From CAILHX01 sp046155285 (GTDB lineage Bacteria > Pseudomonadota > Gammaproteobacteria > Burkholderiales > Methylophilaceae), in assembly GCA_046155285.1 (NCBI GenBank), contig JBJXEA010000002.1:1-43688 (forward strand): 43,688 nt of DNA, given 5' to 3'. Position 1 is the first letter of the stretch. Each line of letters starts with the position of its first letter. The position numbers and the translations under genes are program-made. Under the pieces are notes generated by a model that worked only from the letters and a program-made list of their open reading frames with translations, had not been told where the DNA came from and did no database searches. Shown here in pieces: positions 7,423 to 15,920 of the stretch.

Positions 7423-7956
7423 ATGTCACGCGTAGCTAAAAATCCAGTTGTTATTCCGGCTAAAGTAGAGGTGAATATTACTTCCGAAGCCATTGCCATC
7501 AGCGGCCCTATGGGCAGGCTCTCTCAGTCTCTGTGCGGCAACGTAAAAGTGGCGCGTGAGGGTGATGCGGTGACTTTTGTTGCGGTCAATGACAGCCAGC
7601 ACTCACAAGCGATGTCGGGTACCGTGCGTGCCTTGGTCGCCAATATGATGCGCGGCGTGTCGGAAGGCTTTACCCGTAAGCTTACCTTGGTCGGCGTGGG
7701 CTATAAAGCGGCGGCGCAAGGGTCGAATTTGAATCTTGAACTCGGTTATTCGCATACCATCAATCATAAAATGCCAGCGGGTGTGACGGTGGAAACTCCG
7801 ACGCAAACTGAAATCATCCTCAAGGGTGCGGATAAGCAAGTGGTGGGTCAGGTTGCTGCCCAAGTGCGGGCTTATCGCAGCCCAGAGCCATATAAGGGCA
7901 AGGGTGTGCGCTATTCCGACGAGGTGGTAGCAATCAAGGAAACCAAGAAGAAGTAA
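7423..7956 (+). CDS. rplF: 50S ribosomal protein L6
   Basis: The 177-residue product has two related alpha/beta halves. The first starts SRVAKNPVVIPAKVEV; the second carries GFTRKLTLVGVGYKAAAQGS, and the C-terminal motif SPEPYKGKGVRYSDE is typical. L6 lies near the factor-binding site and the sarcin-ricin loop. GAGGT precedes the ATG, ten bases after rpsH. Confidence 0.97.
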   Translation: MSRVAKNPVVIPAKVEVNITSEAIAISGPMGRLSQSLCGNVKVAREGDAVTFVAVNDSQHSQAMSGTVRALVANMMRGVSEGFTRKLTLVGVGYKAAAQGSNLNLELGYSHTINHKMPAGVTVETPTQTEIILKGADKQVVGQVAAQVRAYRSPEPYKGKGVRYSDEVVAIKETKKK

Positions 7957-7965
7957 GGGCTAAAA

Positions 7966-8319
7966 ATGAATATTGTAGATACACGGATACGTCGCGCGAA
8001 AAAAACCCGCGCTAAGATTGCAGAGTTGAAGGCGACGCGCTTGAGTGTGCATCGTACTAACAGCCACATCTATGCGCAAATCATTGCTGAGACTGGTGAT
8101 ACGGTGTTGGTAAGTGCTTCGACCTTAGAAAAGGATGTGCGTAAAAAAGTTAAAAATGGCGGTAACATCGAAGCAGCAACGGCCATAGGCAAGCGCATTG
8201 CAGAAAAAGCAAAGGCAGCAGGTATTACCACGGTAGCGTTTGACCGCTCCGGTTTCAGATATCACGGCCGCGTAAAAGCGTTGGCCGAAGCAGCCCGTGA
8301 ACACGGCCTGACCTTCTAA
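7966..8319 (+). CDS. rplR: 50S ribosomal protein L18
   Basis: The 117-residue product has a basic N-terminus (RIRRAKKTRAKIAELKATRL) and ends FDRSGFRYHGRVKALAEAAR plus EHGLTF, the standard L18 ending. L18 binds 5S rRNA and links it to the 50S subunit. It sits between rplF and rpsE as in most bacteria. Confidence 0.97.
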   Translation: MNIVDTRIRRAKKTRAKIAELKATRLSVHRTNSHIYAQIIAETGDTVLVSASTLEKDVRKKVKNGGNIEAATAIGKRIAEKAKAAGITTVAFDRSGFRYHGRVKALAEAAREHGLTF

Positions 8320-8335
8320 ATAGACGAGGTTGATG

Positions 8336-8842
8336 ATGGCAAAAGTTGAAATGGAACAACAAACCGACGGCATGCGCGAGAAGATGATCGCGGTGAACCG
8401 TGTGACAAAAGTGGTCAAGGGTGGTCGGATTATGAGCTTCGCAGCATTGAGCGTGGTGGGTGACGGTGACGGTGCGGTCGGCATGGGCAAGGGTAAGGCG
8501 CGTGAAGTGCCAGTGGCCGTTCAAAAGGCCATGGACGAAGCGCGTCGCAATTTGGTGAAAGTGAGCCTGAATAACGGCACTTTGCATCACGCTGTGGTGG
8601 GCAAACATGGCGCGGCTAAAGTTTTTATGCAGCCAGCGTCTGAAGGTACTGGGATTATTGCCGGTGGCGCGATGCGTGCGATTTTTGAGGTGATGGGAGT
8701 GACCAACGTGCTGGCTAAGTGCATGGGTTCTACCAATCCTTACAACGTAGTGCGTGCTACGTTGAACGGCTTGCAAGCAATGAATACGCCGTCTGAAGTG
8801 GCTGCCAAGCGCGGTAAATCGGTTGAAGAAATTAGAGGTTGA
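8336..8842 (+). CDS. rpsE: 30S ribosomal protein S5
   Basis: The 168-residue product contains LREKMIAVNRV-like sequence (MREKMIAVNRVTKVVKGGRI), the double-stranded RNA-binding fold of S5, and GRAR-type helix residues further on. S5 affects decoding accuracy (ram mutations in E. coli). Three in-frame start codons lie in a row (TTG 8330, ATG 8333, ATG 8336). The last one is six bases after GAGG (8326-8329) and gives the usual MAKVE start. Confidence 0.96.
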   Translation: MAKVEMEQQTDGMREKMIAVNRVTKVVKGGRIMSFAALSVVGDGDGAVGMGKGKAREVPVAVQKAMDEARRNLVKVSLNNGTLHHAVVGKHGAAKVFMQPASEGTGIIAGGAMRAIFEVMGVTNVLAKCMGSTNPYNVVRATLNGLQAMNTPSEVAAKRGKSVEEIRG

Positions 8843-8844
8843 TC

Positions 8845-9042
8845 ATGGCTAAAGCTAAAAAAGAAACGGCCACCATTAAAGTGACCCAAATCAAGAGCGT
8901 GATTGGTCGTATCCAATCGCATCGTGCTTGCGTCAGTGGTTTAGGCATACGCCGTATGCATCAAACGGTGGAAGTGCAAGATACGCCCGCCAACCGCGGC
9001 ATGATTACCAAAGTGGGCTATCTGTTGAAGGTCGAGGGTTAA
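8845..9042 (+). CDS. rpmD: 50S ribosomal protein L30
   Basis: The 65-residue product has the L30 core IKVTQIKSVIGRIQSHRACV and LGIRRMHQTVEVQDTPANRG. It is slightly longer than E. coli L30 because of a lysine-rich N-terminus (MAKAKKETAT). The ATG at 8845 follows AGAGG (8834-8838); the upstream TTG at 8839 overlaps the rpsE stop and is less likely. The gene is absent from many bacteria but normal here. Confidence 0.95.
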   Translation: MAKAKKETATIKVTQIKSVIGRIQSHRACVSGLGIRRMHQTVEVQDTPANRGMITKVGYLLKVEG

Positions 9043-9046
9043 GACG

Positions 9047-9493
9047 ATGGATAACGCAATGAAGCTAAATACAATTAAGCCAGCAGAAGGCGCAAAAAAG
9101 AACAGGCGTCGCGTTGGTCGGGGCATTGGTTCTGGTTTGGGCAAGACTGCTGGGCGTGGTCATAAAGGACAGAAGTCTCGTGCAGGCGGTTTTCATAAGG
9201 TCGGTTTTGAAGGCGGTCAAATGCCTTTACAACGCCGTTTGCCTAAGCGTGGCTTCGTGTCTTTGACCGCTGGTGATACCGCTCAAGTGCGAACTGGCAC
9301 TTTGAGCCTGTGCGATATTGAGGTAATAGATCTGTTGGCTTTGAAGGCTGCCAAGATAGTTCCAGCCTTGGCCAAGACAGCTAAAGTGATATTGGCGGGT
9401 GAAGTTTCCCGTAAGTTCACGGTACAAGGCTTGTTGCTGACCAAGGGCGCACGTGCAGCGATTGAAGCCGCTGGCGGCAAGATTGTAGAGTAA
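9047..9493 (+). CDS. rplO: 50S ribosomal protein L15
   Basis: The product contains the glycine/arginine-rich tract RRRVGRGIGSGLGKTAGRGH and KSRAGGFHKVGFEGGQMPLQ, typical of L15. The ATG at 9047 has GAGGG eight bases upstream and gives 148 residues. The ATG at 9059 would give the N-terminus MKLNTIKPAEGA, which aligns better with E. coli L15, so both starts remain possible. L15 is a late 50S assembly protein. Confidence 0.95.
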   Translation: MDNAMKLNTIKPAEGAKKNRRRVGRGIGSGLGKTAGRGHKGQKSRAGGFHKVGFEGGQMPLQRRLPKRGFVSLTAGDTAQVRTGTLSLCDIEVIDLLALKAAKIVPALAKTAKVILAGEVSRKFTVQGLLLTKGARAAIEAAGGKIVE

Positions 9494-9498
9494 TCGGG

Positions 9499-10827
9499 TT
9501 GGCAAATCAAAACTCTTTGCTGGGTGCGGCAGGCAAGATGCAGGAGCTCAAAGGGCGCTTGCTATTTGTACTCGGGGCGTTGGTGGTTTATCGGTTGGGT
9601 GCGCATATTCCGGTGCCAGGGATAGATCCAGACGTGCTGGCGCAGTTGTTTGAAAAGCAGGGTGGCGGTATTTTGGGCATGTTTAACATGTTCTCCGGTG
9701 GGGCATTGAAGCGCTTTACCGTGTTTGCGCTGGGCATCATGCCGTACATTTCTGCTTCCATCATCATGCAGTTGATGACCGTAGTGTCGCCACAGATGGA
9801 GCAGCTGAAAAAAGAGGGGGAGGCTGGGCGCCGCAAGATTACCCAGTACACGCGCTATGGCACGGTTTTTCTGGCAGTTTTTCAGGCGATAGGTATCTCC
9901 ATTGCTTTAGAAGCCCAGAATGGTTTGGTGCTGGAACCGGGCTTGGCTTTTCGCTTGGTGACGGTGATTACACTGGTTACGGGAACGATGTTTTTGATGT
10001 GGTTGGGTGAGCAGATTACCGAACGTGGTATAGGTAACGGCATATCAATCATCATTTTTTCAGGCATTGTGGCTGGTTTGCCGCATGCTATTGGCGGGAC
10101 TTTGGAACTGGCAAGAACAGGTGCTTTTTCCATTCCGCTGGTGCTTTTCTTGTTTGCAGCAACGATATTGGTGACAGCGTTCGTGGTGTTTGTGGAACGT
10201 GGGCAGCGCAAGATTACGGTCAATTATGCCAAGCGCCAAGTAGGCAACAAGATGTTTGGCGGCCAGAGTTCGCATCTGCCCTTGAAGTTGAATATGGCCG
10301 GAGTGATTCCGCCGATTTTTGCTTCCAGTATTATTTTGTTTCCGGCGACGATGGCGGGCTGGTTTGGTCATAGTGAAGGCATGTTGTGGTTGAAGGATAT
10401 AGGCGCGGCCTTATCGCCAGGACAGCCGATTTACGTGGGGCTTTATGCCTTGGCAATAGTTTTTTTCTGCTTTTTTTATACCGCTTTGGTGTTCAATCCC
10501 AAAGAGACGGCGGACAACCTGAAGAAAAGCGGCGCGTTTGTTCCGGGCATACGTCCCGGTGAGCAAACCGCCAAGTATATAGACCGTATCATGGGCCGCT
10601 TGACACTGGTAGGTGCTGCCTACATTACCGCAGTGTGTTTGTTGCCAGAGTTTCTGATTGTGAAGTACAACGTGCCGTTCTATTTTGGCGGCACCAGTTT
10701 ACTGATCATTGTGGTGGTGACCATGGATTTTATGGCGCAAGTACAGGCTTATTTGATGTCCAATCAGTATGAGAGTTTGTTGAAGAAGGCAAACTTTAAG
10801 GGCGGCGGCGCTGGATTGCCACGCTAG
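9499..10827 (+). CDS. secY: Protein translocase subunit SecY
   Basis: The 442-residue membrane protein is the channel of the Sec translocon in the inner membrane. Visible signatures are YRLGAHIPVPGIDPDVL at the first transmembrane helix, GIMPYISASIIMQL in the second, GERGIG-like ITERGIGNGISIIIF, and the cytosolic loop QRKITVNYAKRQVG. Ten hydrophobic segments fit the family. The start is TTG at 9499, five bases after the rplO stop, with only a weak ribosome-binding site, so translation may rely on coupling. It lies within the ribosomal cluster, as in most bacteria. Confidence 0.97.
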   Translation: MANQNSLLGAAGKMQELKGRLLFVLGALVVYRLGAHIPVPGIDPDVLAQLFEKQGGGILGMFNMFSGGALKRFTVFALGIMPYISASIIMQLMTVVSPQMEQLKKEGEAGRRKITQYTRYGTVFLAVFQAIGISIALEAQNGLVLEPGLAFRLVTVITLVTGTMFLMWLGEQITERGIGNGISIIIFSGIVAGLPHAIGGTLELARTGAFSIPLVLFLFAATILVTAFVVFVERGQRKITVNYAKRQVGNKMFGGQSSHLPLKLNMAGVIPPIFASSIILFPATMAGWFGHSEGMLWLKDIGAALSPGQPIYVGLYALAIVFFCFFYTALVFNPKETADNLKKSGAFVPGIRPGEQTAKYIDRIMGRLTLVGAAYITAVCLLPEFLIVKYNVPFYFGGTSLLIIVVVTMDFMAQVQAYLMSNQYESLLKKANFKGGGAGLPR

Positions 10828-10840
10828 GAACGATTGATAC

Positions 10841-11059
10841 ATGGCCAAAGAAGACACGATAGAGATGCAAGGCGAGATTCTGGAGAATCTTCCCAACGCA
10901 ACTTTTCGCGTCAAACTTGAAAATGACCATGTGGTATTAGGTTATATCTCCGGCAAGATGCGTATGCACTATATCCGTATCTTGCCTGGTGATAAGGTAA
11001 CAGTTGAATTAACGCCGTATGACTTGTCGCGGGCACGCATTATTTTCCGCGCCAAATAA
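10841..11059 (+). CDS. infA: Translation initiation factor IF-1
   Basis: The 72-residue product is a single OB fold: AKEDTIEMQGEILENLPNAT, then RVKLENDHVVLGYISGKMR and LPGDKVTVELTPYDLSRARI. IF-1 binds the 30S A site during initiation. The placement between secY and rpmJ is a betaproteobacterial trait; in E. coli infA is elsewhere. AGGA lies upstream of the ATG. Confidence 0.97.
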   Translation: MAKEDTIEMQGEILENLPNATFRVKLENDHVVLGYISGKMRMHYIRILPGDKVTVELTPYDLSRARIIFRAK

Positions 11060-11092
11060 TTGGCAAGAGTTGATAGATAGAAGGGATGTGAG

Positions 11093-11206
11093 ATGAAAGT
11101 TCGTCCGTCGGTAAAAGTGATGTGCCGTAACTGCAAAGTTATTCGCCGCCACGGTGTCGTGCGTGTCATCTGCTCCGACCCGCGTCACAAGCAGCGCCAA
11201 GGGTAA
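11093..11206 (+). CDS. rpmJ: 50S ribosomal protein L36 (zinc type)
   Basis: A 37-residue product reading MKVRPSVKVMCRNCKVIRRH and then GVVRVICSDPRHKQRQG. Cys11, Cys14, Cys27 and His32 form the zinc ribbon of the zinc-binding L36 form. The gene starts after an AAGGGATG-type ribosome-binding region and is followed by the promoter of the alpha operon. L36 contacts 23S rRNA near the L6/L16 region late in assembly. Confidence 0.95.
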   Translation: MKVRPSVKVMCRNCKVIRRHGVVRVICSDPRHKQRQG

Positions 11207-11213
11207 TTCGGAG

Positions 11214-11242
11214 TTGATGGGGCGGTTGTAAACTGTTAAAAT
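11214..11242 (+). promoter_or_regulatory. Putative alpha-operon promoter ahead of rpsM
   Basis: TTGATG (11214-11219) and TAAAAT (11237-11242) are 17 bases apart, matching consensus at four and five of six positions. A small hairpin AAGCT-TTTT-AGCTT follows at 11246-11259 in the leader. The site is in the 72-base gap before rpsM, where E. coli also has its alpha promoter. Confidence 0.5.
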
Positions 11243-11278
11243 TTTAAGCTTTTTAGCTTGCCATTCATGGAGTAAAAC

Positions 11279-11641
11279 ATGGCTCGGATTGCAGGGGTAA
11301 ATATCCCCAACCACAAACATACCGAAATTGCACTTACCGCGATTTTTGGGATAGGGCGTAGCGCGGCACAGAAAATTTGTGCGGCAGCTGGTATCGCTGT
11401 TACTGCCAAGATTAAAGACTTGAGCGACGCTGAGATTGAAAAGCTGCGCGATGAAGTTGCTAAGTTCAAGGTAGAAGGCGATTTGCGCCGTGAAATTTCG
11501 ATGAACATCAAGCGCCTGATGGACTTAGGTTGCTATCGCGGTGTGCGTCACCGTCGTGGCTTGCCAGTCCGCGGTCAGCGCACCAAGACCAACGCCCGTA
11601 CCCGCAAAGGTCCGGTCAAGGCAATTAAAGCCGCTAAGTAA
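11279..11641 (+). CDS. rpsM: 30S ribosomal protein S13
   Basis: The 120-residue product opens ARIAGVNIPNHKHTEIALTA with the helix-hairpin-helix segment FGIGRSAAQKIC, and ends with the basic tail RGLPVRGQRTKTNARTRKGP. S13 contacts the P-site tRNA and forms bridges with the 50S subunit. GGAG precedes the ATG. It is the first gene of the alpha group. Confidence 0.97.
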   Translation: MARIAGVNIPNHKHTEIALTAIFGIGRSAAQKICAAAGIAVTAKIKDLSDAEIEKLRDEVAKFKVEGDLRREISMNIKRLMDLGCYRGVRHRRGLPVRGQRTKTNARTRKGPVKAIKAAK

Positions 11642-11662
11642 TCAGGGGTTATAGGACACATT

Positions 11663-12058
11663 ATGGCTAAAGCAACTAGCAACGCACGGGTTAAGAAGAA
11701 GGTAAAGAAGAACATTGCCGAAGGCATCGCGCACGTTCATGCTTCTTTTAACAACACCATCATTACTATTACCGATCGTCAGGGTAACGCGCTGTCTTGG
11801 GCGACTTCTGGTGGTGCAGGATTTAAGGGGTCACGTAAGAGTACTCCTTTCGCTGCGCAGGTAGCCGCTGAAGCTGCCGGTAAAGCTGCGCAAGAGTGTG
11901 GCGTAAAGAATTTGGAAGTGCGTATTAAGGGACCTGGTCCTGGCCGCGAATCTGCTGTGCGTGCTTTGAACCTGGCAGGTTTCAAAATTACTAGTATTTC
12001 TGATGTGACGCCGGTGCCGCACAACGGCTGCCGTCCATCGAAAAAGCGCCGTATTTAA
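11663..12058 (+). CDS. rpsK: 30S ribosomal protein S11
   Basis: The 131-residue product includes HVHASFNNTIITITDRQGNA, SWATSGGAGFKGSRKSTPFA and the ending HNGCRPSKKRRI, all typical. S11 forms part of the 30S platform beside the mRNA exit and the anti-Shine-Dalgarno helix. The N-terminal VKKKVKKNIAEGIAH is a lysine-rich extension common in this group. Confidence 0.97.
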   Translation: MAKATSNARVKKKVKKNIAEGIAHVHASFNNTIITITDRQGNALSWATSGGAGFKGSRKSTPFAAQVAAEAAGKAAQECGVKNLEVRIKGPGPGRESAVRALNLAGFKITSISDVTPVPHNGCRPSKKRRI

Positions 12059-12085
12059 GCGCATAGAAGTTTTAAGGAGAAGAAA

Positions 12086-12715
12086 TTGGCAAGAAATCTT
12101 GACGCAAAGTGCCGCCAGTGCCGCCGAGAAGGTGAGAAGCTGTTTTTGAAAGGTGAGAAGTGTTTCACCGACAAATGCGCTATTGAAAAGCGCAACTTCC
12201 CACCCGGTCAGCATGGCCAAAAACGGTCCTCACGCCTTTCTGACTACGGTGTGCAATTGCGTGAAAAGCAAAAGCTGCGCCGCATTTACGGCATTCTGGA
12301 AGCGCAATTCCGTGGCTATTACGCCGATGCAGACCGCCAAAAAGGCATTACTGGTGAAAATCTGCTGCAGTTGCTGGAAAGTCGCTTGGATAACGTAGCC
12401 TATCGTATGGGTTTGGGTGCATCGCGTAGCGAAGCGCGTCAAATTGTGCGTCATAACAGCATTTTGGTGAATGGTAGTCGCGTTAATATTCCTTCTTACC
12501 AAGTACGCCCGGGTGACGTGGTGGAAGTGGCTGAGCGCTCCAAGCAACAATTGCGTATTAAAGGCGCTGTTGAAGCCGCTGAGCAACGTGGCTTCCCAGA
12601 ATGGCTGGAAGTGGATGTGAAAGCGCTGAAAGGCACTTACAAAGCACGTCCGCAGCGTGATGAATTGCCAGCAACCATCAATGAGTCCTTGGTTGTCGAA
12701 CTTTACTCCAAGTAA
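12086..12715 (+). CDS. rpsD: 30S ribosomal protein S4 (zinc type)
   Basis: The 209-residue product starts ARNLDAKCRQCRREGEKLFL. Cys9, Cys12, Cys26 and Cys31 make a zinc knuckle found in the C+ form of S4, unlike the E. coli protein. An S4 RNA-binding domain follows (LESRLDNVAYRMGLGASRSE). The start is TTG at 12086 after a strong TAAGGAGA. S4 nucleates 30S assembly and in E. coli represses the alpha operon. Confidence 0.97.
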   Translation: MARNLDAKCRQCRREGEKLFLKGEKCFTDKCAIEKRNFPPGQHGQKRSSRLSDYGVQLREKQKLRRIYGILEAQFRGYYADADRQKGITGENLLQLLESRLDNVAYRMGLGASRSEARQIVRHNSILVNGSRVNIPSYQVRPGDVVEVAERSKQQLRIKGAVEAAEQRGFPEWLEVDVKALKGTYKARPQRDELPATINESLVVELYSK

Positions 12716-12744
12716 TTTGTAGGTTTTATTTAAGGGTAAATCTG

Positions 12745-13734
12745 ATGCAAAGCAATCCAAATGAGTATTTGAAGCCGCGTGTAGTGGAGGTGGAGACACT
12801 TTCCCCTAACCGTGCGCGTGTAACTCTGGAGCCGATGGAACGTGGTTTTGGTTACACCTTGGGTAATGCCATTCGCCGTGTGCTGTTGTCTTCCATCGCG
12901 GGTTATGCGATTACCGAAATCAAGATTGACGGCGTGGTACATGAGTATTCGACGCTGGATGGCGTGCAAGAAGACGTGGTGGACATTCTGCTCAATCTTA
13001 AAGGTGTGGCGCTCAAGCTGCACAATAAGACTGAAGCCATGCTGACCATCAATAAGTCTAGCGAAGGCGCAGTGACTGCTGCTGATTTTGAAATTGGCCA
13101 CGACGTAGAAATCGTCAATCCTGATCACGTAATTGCTCACCTGACTAAGGGTGGCAAACTTTCTATCGAAGTTAAGGTGGAAATGGGTCGTGGCTACCAG
13201 CCTGTGACCATGCGTCAAAAAGCTGTTGAAGAAGACCGCACCATGGGCTTCATCATGGTGGATGCCTCTTTCAGCCCAATACACAAGGTAAGCTATCATG
13301 TAGACAGCGCGCGTGTTGAGCAGCGTACCGATTTGGACAAGCTGGTAATGGACGTTGAAACCAACGGTACCATAGACCCAGAGCAGGCTATTCGTAATGC
13401 GGCGCGTATTCTGATGGGTCAGTTGTCGGTATTTGCTGACTTGGAAGGCGCGCCGATGGAAGCCGAGTCTGGTGGTGCTGCACCGCAGATAGACCCGATT
13501 CTGTTGCGTCCGGTGGATGATTTGGAACTCACCGTGCGTTCTGCCAATTGTCTCAAAGCAGAAAACATTTTCTACATTGGTGACTTAATCCAACGTAGTG
13601 AAAACGAGTTGCTCAAAGCCCCTAACCTTGGCCGTAAGTCATTGAATGAAATAAAAGACGTGCTGGCATCTAAAGGTTTGACTTTGGGTATGAAATTAGA
13701 GAATTGGCCACCTGCCAATTTAGAAAGAGTTTAA
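12745..13734 (+). CDS. rpoA: RNA polymerase subunit alpha
   Basis: The 329-residue product has the dimerising N-terminal domain (ARVTLEPMERGFGYTLGNAI followed by RRVLLSS), a flexible linker around residues 235-250, and the C-terminal domain with LELTVRSANCLKAENIFYIG and ELLKAPNLGRKSLNEIKDVL. That C-terminal domain binds UP-element DNA and activators. The length equals that of E. coli alpha. The gene lies between rpsD and rplQ, as usual, 29 bases after rpsD. Confidence 0.98.
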   Translation: MQSNPNEYLKPRVVEVETLSPNRARVTLEPMERGFGYTLGNAIRRVLLSSIAGYAITEIKIDGVVHEYSTLDGVQEDVVDILLNLKGVALKLHNKTEAMLTINKSSEGAVTAADFEIGHDVEIVNPDHVIAHLTKGGKLSIEVKVEMGRGYQPVTMRQKAVEEDRTMGFIMVDASFSPIHKVSYHVDSARVEQRTDLDKLVMDVETNGTIDPEQAIRNAARILMGQLSVFADLEGAPMEAESGGAAPQIDPILLRPVDDLELTVRSANCLKAENIFYIGDLIQRSENELLKAPNLGRKSLNEIKDVLASKGLTLGMKLENWPPANLERV

Positions 13735-13743
13735 GGAAATATC

Positions 13744-14130
13744 ATGCGTCATCGCGTCAGTAACCGAAAACTAAACCGCACTAGTAGCCATCGTATGGCG
13801 ATGCTGCGCAATATGGCGAACTCCTTGTTTCTCCATGAAGTGATTAAGACCACCTTACCTAAGGCCAAAGAGCTGCGTAAGATTGCAGAGCCGTTGATTA
13901 CTTTGGGTAAAAATGCGTCTTTGGCTAATCGCCGTTTGGCCTTTAACCGTACTCGTGACCGTGACATGGTGGTCAAGCTGTTTGATGTGTTGGGCCCACG
14001 TTATGCAACACGCAATGGCGGCTATTTGCGTATCCTCAAGTGCGGTTTCCGCGATGGTGATAATGCGCCTATGGCTTTGGTGGAGCTGGTGGATCGTCCA
14101 GAAGTGGCAGAAATAATCGCCGCGGAATAA
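13744..14130 (+). CDS. rplQ: 50S ribosomal protein L17
   Basis: The 128-residue product reads MRHRVSNRKLNRTSSHRMAM and MLRNMANSLFLHEVIKTTLP, followed by the basic core KARELR-like KAKELRKIAEPLITLGK. L17 sits near the tunnel exit. It is the last gene of the ribosomal cluster and is followed by two hairpins. Confidence 0.97.
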   Translation: MRHRVSNRKLNRTSSHRMAMLRNMANSLFLHEVIKTTLPKAKELRKIAEPLITLGKNASLANRRLAFNRTRDRDMVVKLFDVLGPRYATRNGGYLRILKCGFRDGDNAPMALVELVDRPEVAEIIAAE

Positions 14131-14148
14131 GCGTTGTTTTAGCAACGC
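14131..14148 (+). terminator. Small hairpin after rplQ
   Basis: GCGTTG (14131-14136) pairs with CAACGC (14143-14148) around a six-base loop, starting at the base after the rplQ stop. On the minus strand the loop reads as an A-rich stretch. It may help stop convergent transcription from the minus-strand gene next door. Confidence 0.45.
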
Positions 14149-14154
14149 TTAAGC

Positions 14155-14193
14155 AAGCCGGAGATGCAGAGATGCGCTCCGGCTTTAGTTTTT
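14155..14193 (+). terminator. Rho-independent terminator of the ribosomal cluster
   Basis: A nine-base perfect stem, AAGCCGGAG (14155-14163) with CTCCGGCTT (14177-14185), is followed by TAG and six T residues. Its right arm touches the stop codon of the convergent minus-strand gene. Confidence 0.8.
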
Positions 14194-14436
14194 TGTGCTG
14201 ACGAGTTTGGTGACAGCGGCGGCGTCAAACGGCCAGTCCAATTCGATCAATCCCTCTCGAAATTCAAGGCCTAGCACTGGAATACGGGTTTCGTAGGCAT
14301 CCAAACCGGATTGTTCGGCGATGTCTACTAGGGATAGTTGGATGCGATGTTTGTGAGCGATAGGGGCTACGATAGCTTCTGCGAGTTCGCAGAGATGACA
14401 GATGGCAGTGCCGTACAAGATGAGTTGTGGATGCAT
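14185..14436 (-). CDS. Glutaredoxin-like protein (DUF836 type)
   Basis: The 83-residue product starts MHPQLILYGTAICHLCELAE, a thioredoxin-fold beta strand followed by a CHLC (CxxC) redox site, then VDIAEQSGLDAYETRIPVLG with the cis-proline motif (IPVLG). This is the pattern of the small glutaredoxin-like DUF836 family; the exact substrate is unknown. A GTG at 14463 could extend it by nine residues, but the ATG at 14436 better fits the family length. No clear ribosome-binding site is seen at either. It converges on rplQ and diverges from mgtE. Confidence 0.85.
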   Translation of the reverse strand: MHPQLILYGTAICHLCELAEAIVAPIAHKHRIQLSLVDIAEQSGLDAYETRIPVLGLEFREGLIELDWPFDAAAVTKLVSTKN

Positions 14437-14483
14437 CGCTAAAATTCTAACGTGCTTAGGCACATTTGCGCTATCTTCTTACT

Positions 14484-15920
14484 ATGACTGATCTAGAACA
14501 ATCTAAAGAAAGTTTGCAAGACAGCTTGCAACAGGTGCTTAGCTTGCTCAATAAGCACAAGCTGGTGGAAGACCTCGTGCATAAGCAAGACATGCCGCGC
14601 CAAACCTTGGTAGAAAGCCTAGTCCACAAGCAAAATCTGGTTGAGCTGCAAAAGAAACTGGATGAGCTGCACACTGCCGACGTAGCCTACATTCTGGAAG
14701 CATTGCCGCGTGACCAGCGCTTGATCGTGTGGGATCTGGTCAAGGCTGAGCGCGACGGTGAAATCTTGCTGGAAGTCTCCGATGCGGTACGGCAAAGTCT
14801 CATCGCCGAGATGGACACCGAAGAGTTGCTGGCTGCAGCCGAGCAACTGGACACCGATGAGATTGCCGATCTTGCACCCGACTTACCAAAAGACGTATTC
14901 CAAGAGCTGTTAGAAAGTCTAGACAGCCAAAACCGCGAGCGCCTGCAGTCGGCCTTATCCTATCCCGAAGACGCGGTGGGCGCGTTAATGGACTTCGATA
15001 TTGTCACTATCCGCGAAGATATTACGCTGGAAGTGGTGTTGCGCTATCTGCGGCGATTGGGCGAACTCCCCGACCATACCGATAAACTGTTTGTGGTGAA
15101 TCGTGACGATACCGTGCGTGGTGTGCTATCGCTGAAACGCTTGCTGGTAGCTGACCCCGAGGCTGTCGTGGCCGACGTAATGGCGGAAGACGCTGTGTTG
15201 TTTCATCCCGAAGACGATGCCGCAGAGGCTGCGTCCGCATTTGAGCGTTACAACCTAGTCACAGCGCCGGTAGTGGATGCGGGCAATAAGCTAGTAGGAC
15301 GCTTAACGGTGAACGAGGTGATGGACTTCTTGCGTGAAGAGTCTGAGAGTGAAGCCTTGTCCTTAGCGGGTTTGCGTGAAGAAGAAGATATTTTTGCCTC
15401 GGTGTGGAAATCGGTACAAAACCGTTGGGTGTGGTTGGCGGTGAATTTAGTGACAGCGTTCATTGCCTCTCGCGTGATCGGCGCGTTTGAAGGTTCGATT
15501 GAGAAGATTGTTGCATTAGCCGCGTTGATGCCTATCGTTGCCGGCATAGGTGGTAATTCCGGCAATCAAACCATCACCATGATCGTACGCGGCTTAGCAC
15601 TGGGGCAGGTGAGCGCCGTTAATATGAAGCCGTTGTTCCGCAAAGAGCTGGGTGTAAGCCTGTTGAATGGCATGATTTGGGGCAGCGTATTGGCGCTACT
15701 CACCTATATGCTGTACCACAATGCAAAACTAGCCGCGGTGATGATGGCGGCTATGACGCTGAATTTACTCCTCGCCGCAGTGATGGGAGTGGCTATTCCA
15801 CTGCTGATGGTGCGCACCGGACGCGACCCCGCGGTAGGCTCCAGCGTGCTGATTACCGCCGTTACTGATAGCGGTGGCTTCTTTATCTTCTTAGGTTTGG
15901 CTACACTATTTTTACTATGA
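14484..15920 (+). CDS. mgtE: Magnesium transporter MgtE
   Basis: The 478-residue product has three parts. First is an acidic MgtE N domain with helical repeats (ADVAYILEALPRDQRLIVWD onward). Then come two CBS domains, with VGALMDFDIVTIREDITLEV and ADVMAEDAVLFHPEDDAAEA. Last is a five-helix membrane domain with MPIVAGIGGNSGNQT and GSSVLITAVTDSGGFFIFLG, which holds the pore aspartate. MgtE is an inner-membrane Mg2+ channel gated by Mg2+ binding to the CBS/N domains. The far N-terminus repeats the phrase LVHKQ at two nearby places, an uncommon helical extension. A TTG at 14466 could add six residues. The stop overlaps the next gene by four bases. Confidence 0.95.
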   Translation: MTDLEQSKESLQDSLQQVLSLLNKHKLVEDLVHKQDMPRQTLVESLVHKQNLVELQKKLDELHTADVAYILEALPRDQRLIVWDLVKAERDGEILLEVSDAVRQSLIAEMDTEELLAAAEQLDTDEIADLAPDLPKDVFQELLESLDSQNRERLQSALSYPEDAVGALMDFDIVTIREDITLEVVLRYLRRLGELPDHTDKLFVVNRDDTVRGVLSLKRLLVADPEAVVADVMAEDAVLFHPEDDAAEAASAFERYNLVTAPVVDAGNKLVGRLTVNEVMDFLREESESEALSLAGLREEEDIFASVWKSVQNRWVWLAVNLVTAFIASRVIGAFEGSIEKIVALAALMPIVAGIGGNSGNQTITMIVRGLALGQVSAVNMKPLFRKELGVSLLNGMIWGSVLALLTYMLYHNAKLAAVMMAAMTLNLLLAAVMGVAIPLLMVRTGRDPAVGSSVLITAVTDSGGFFIFLGLATLFLL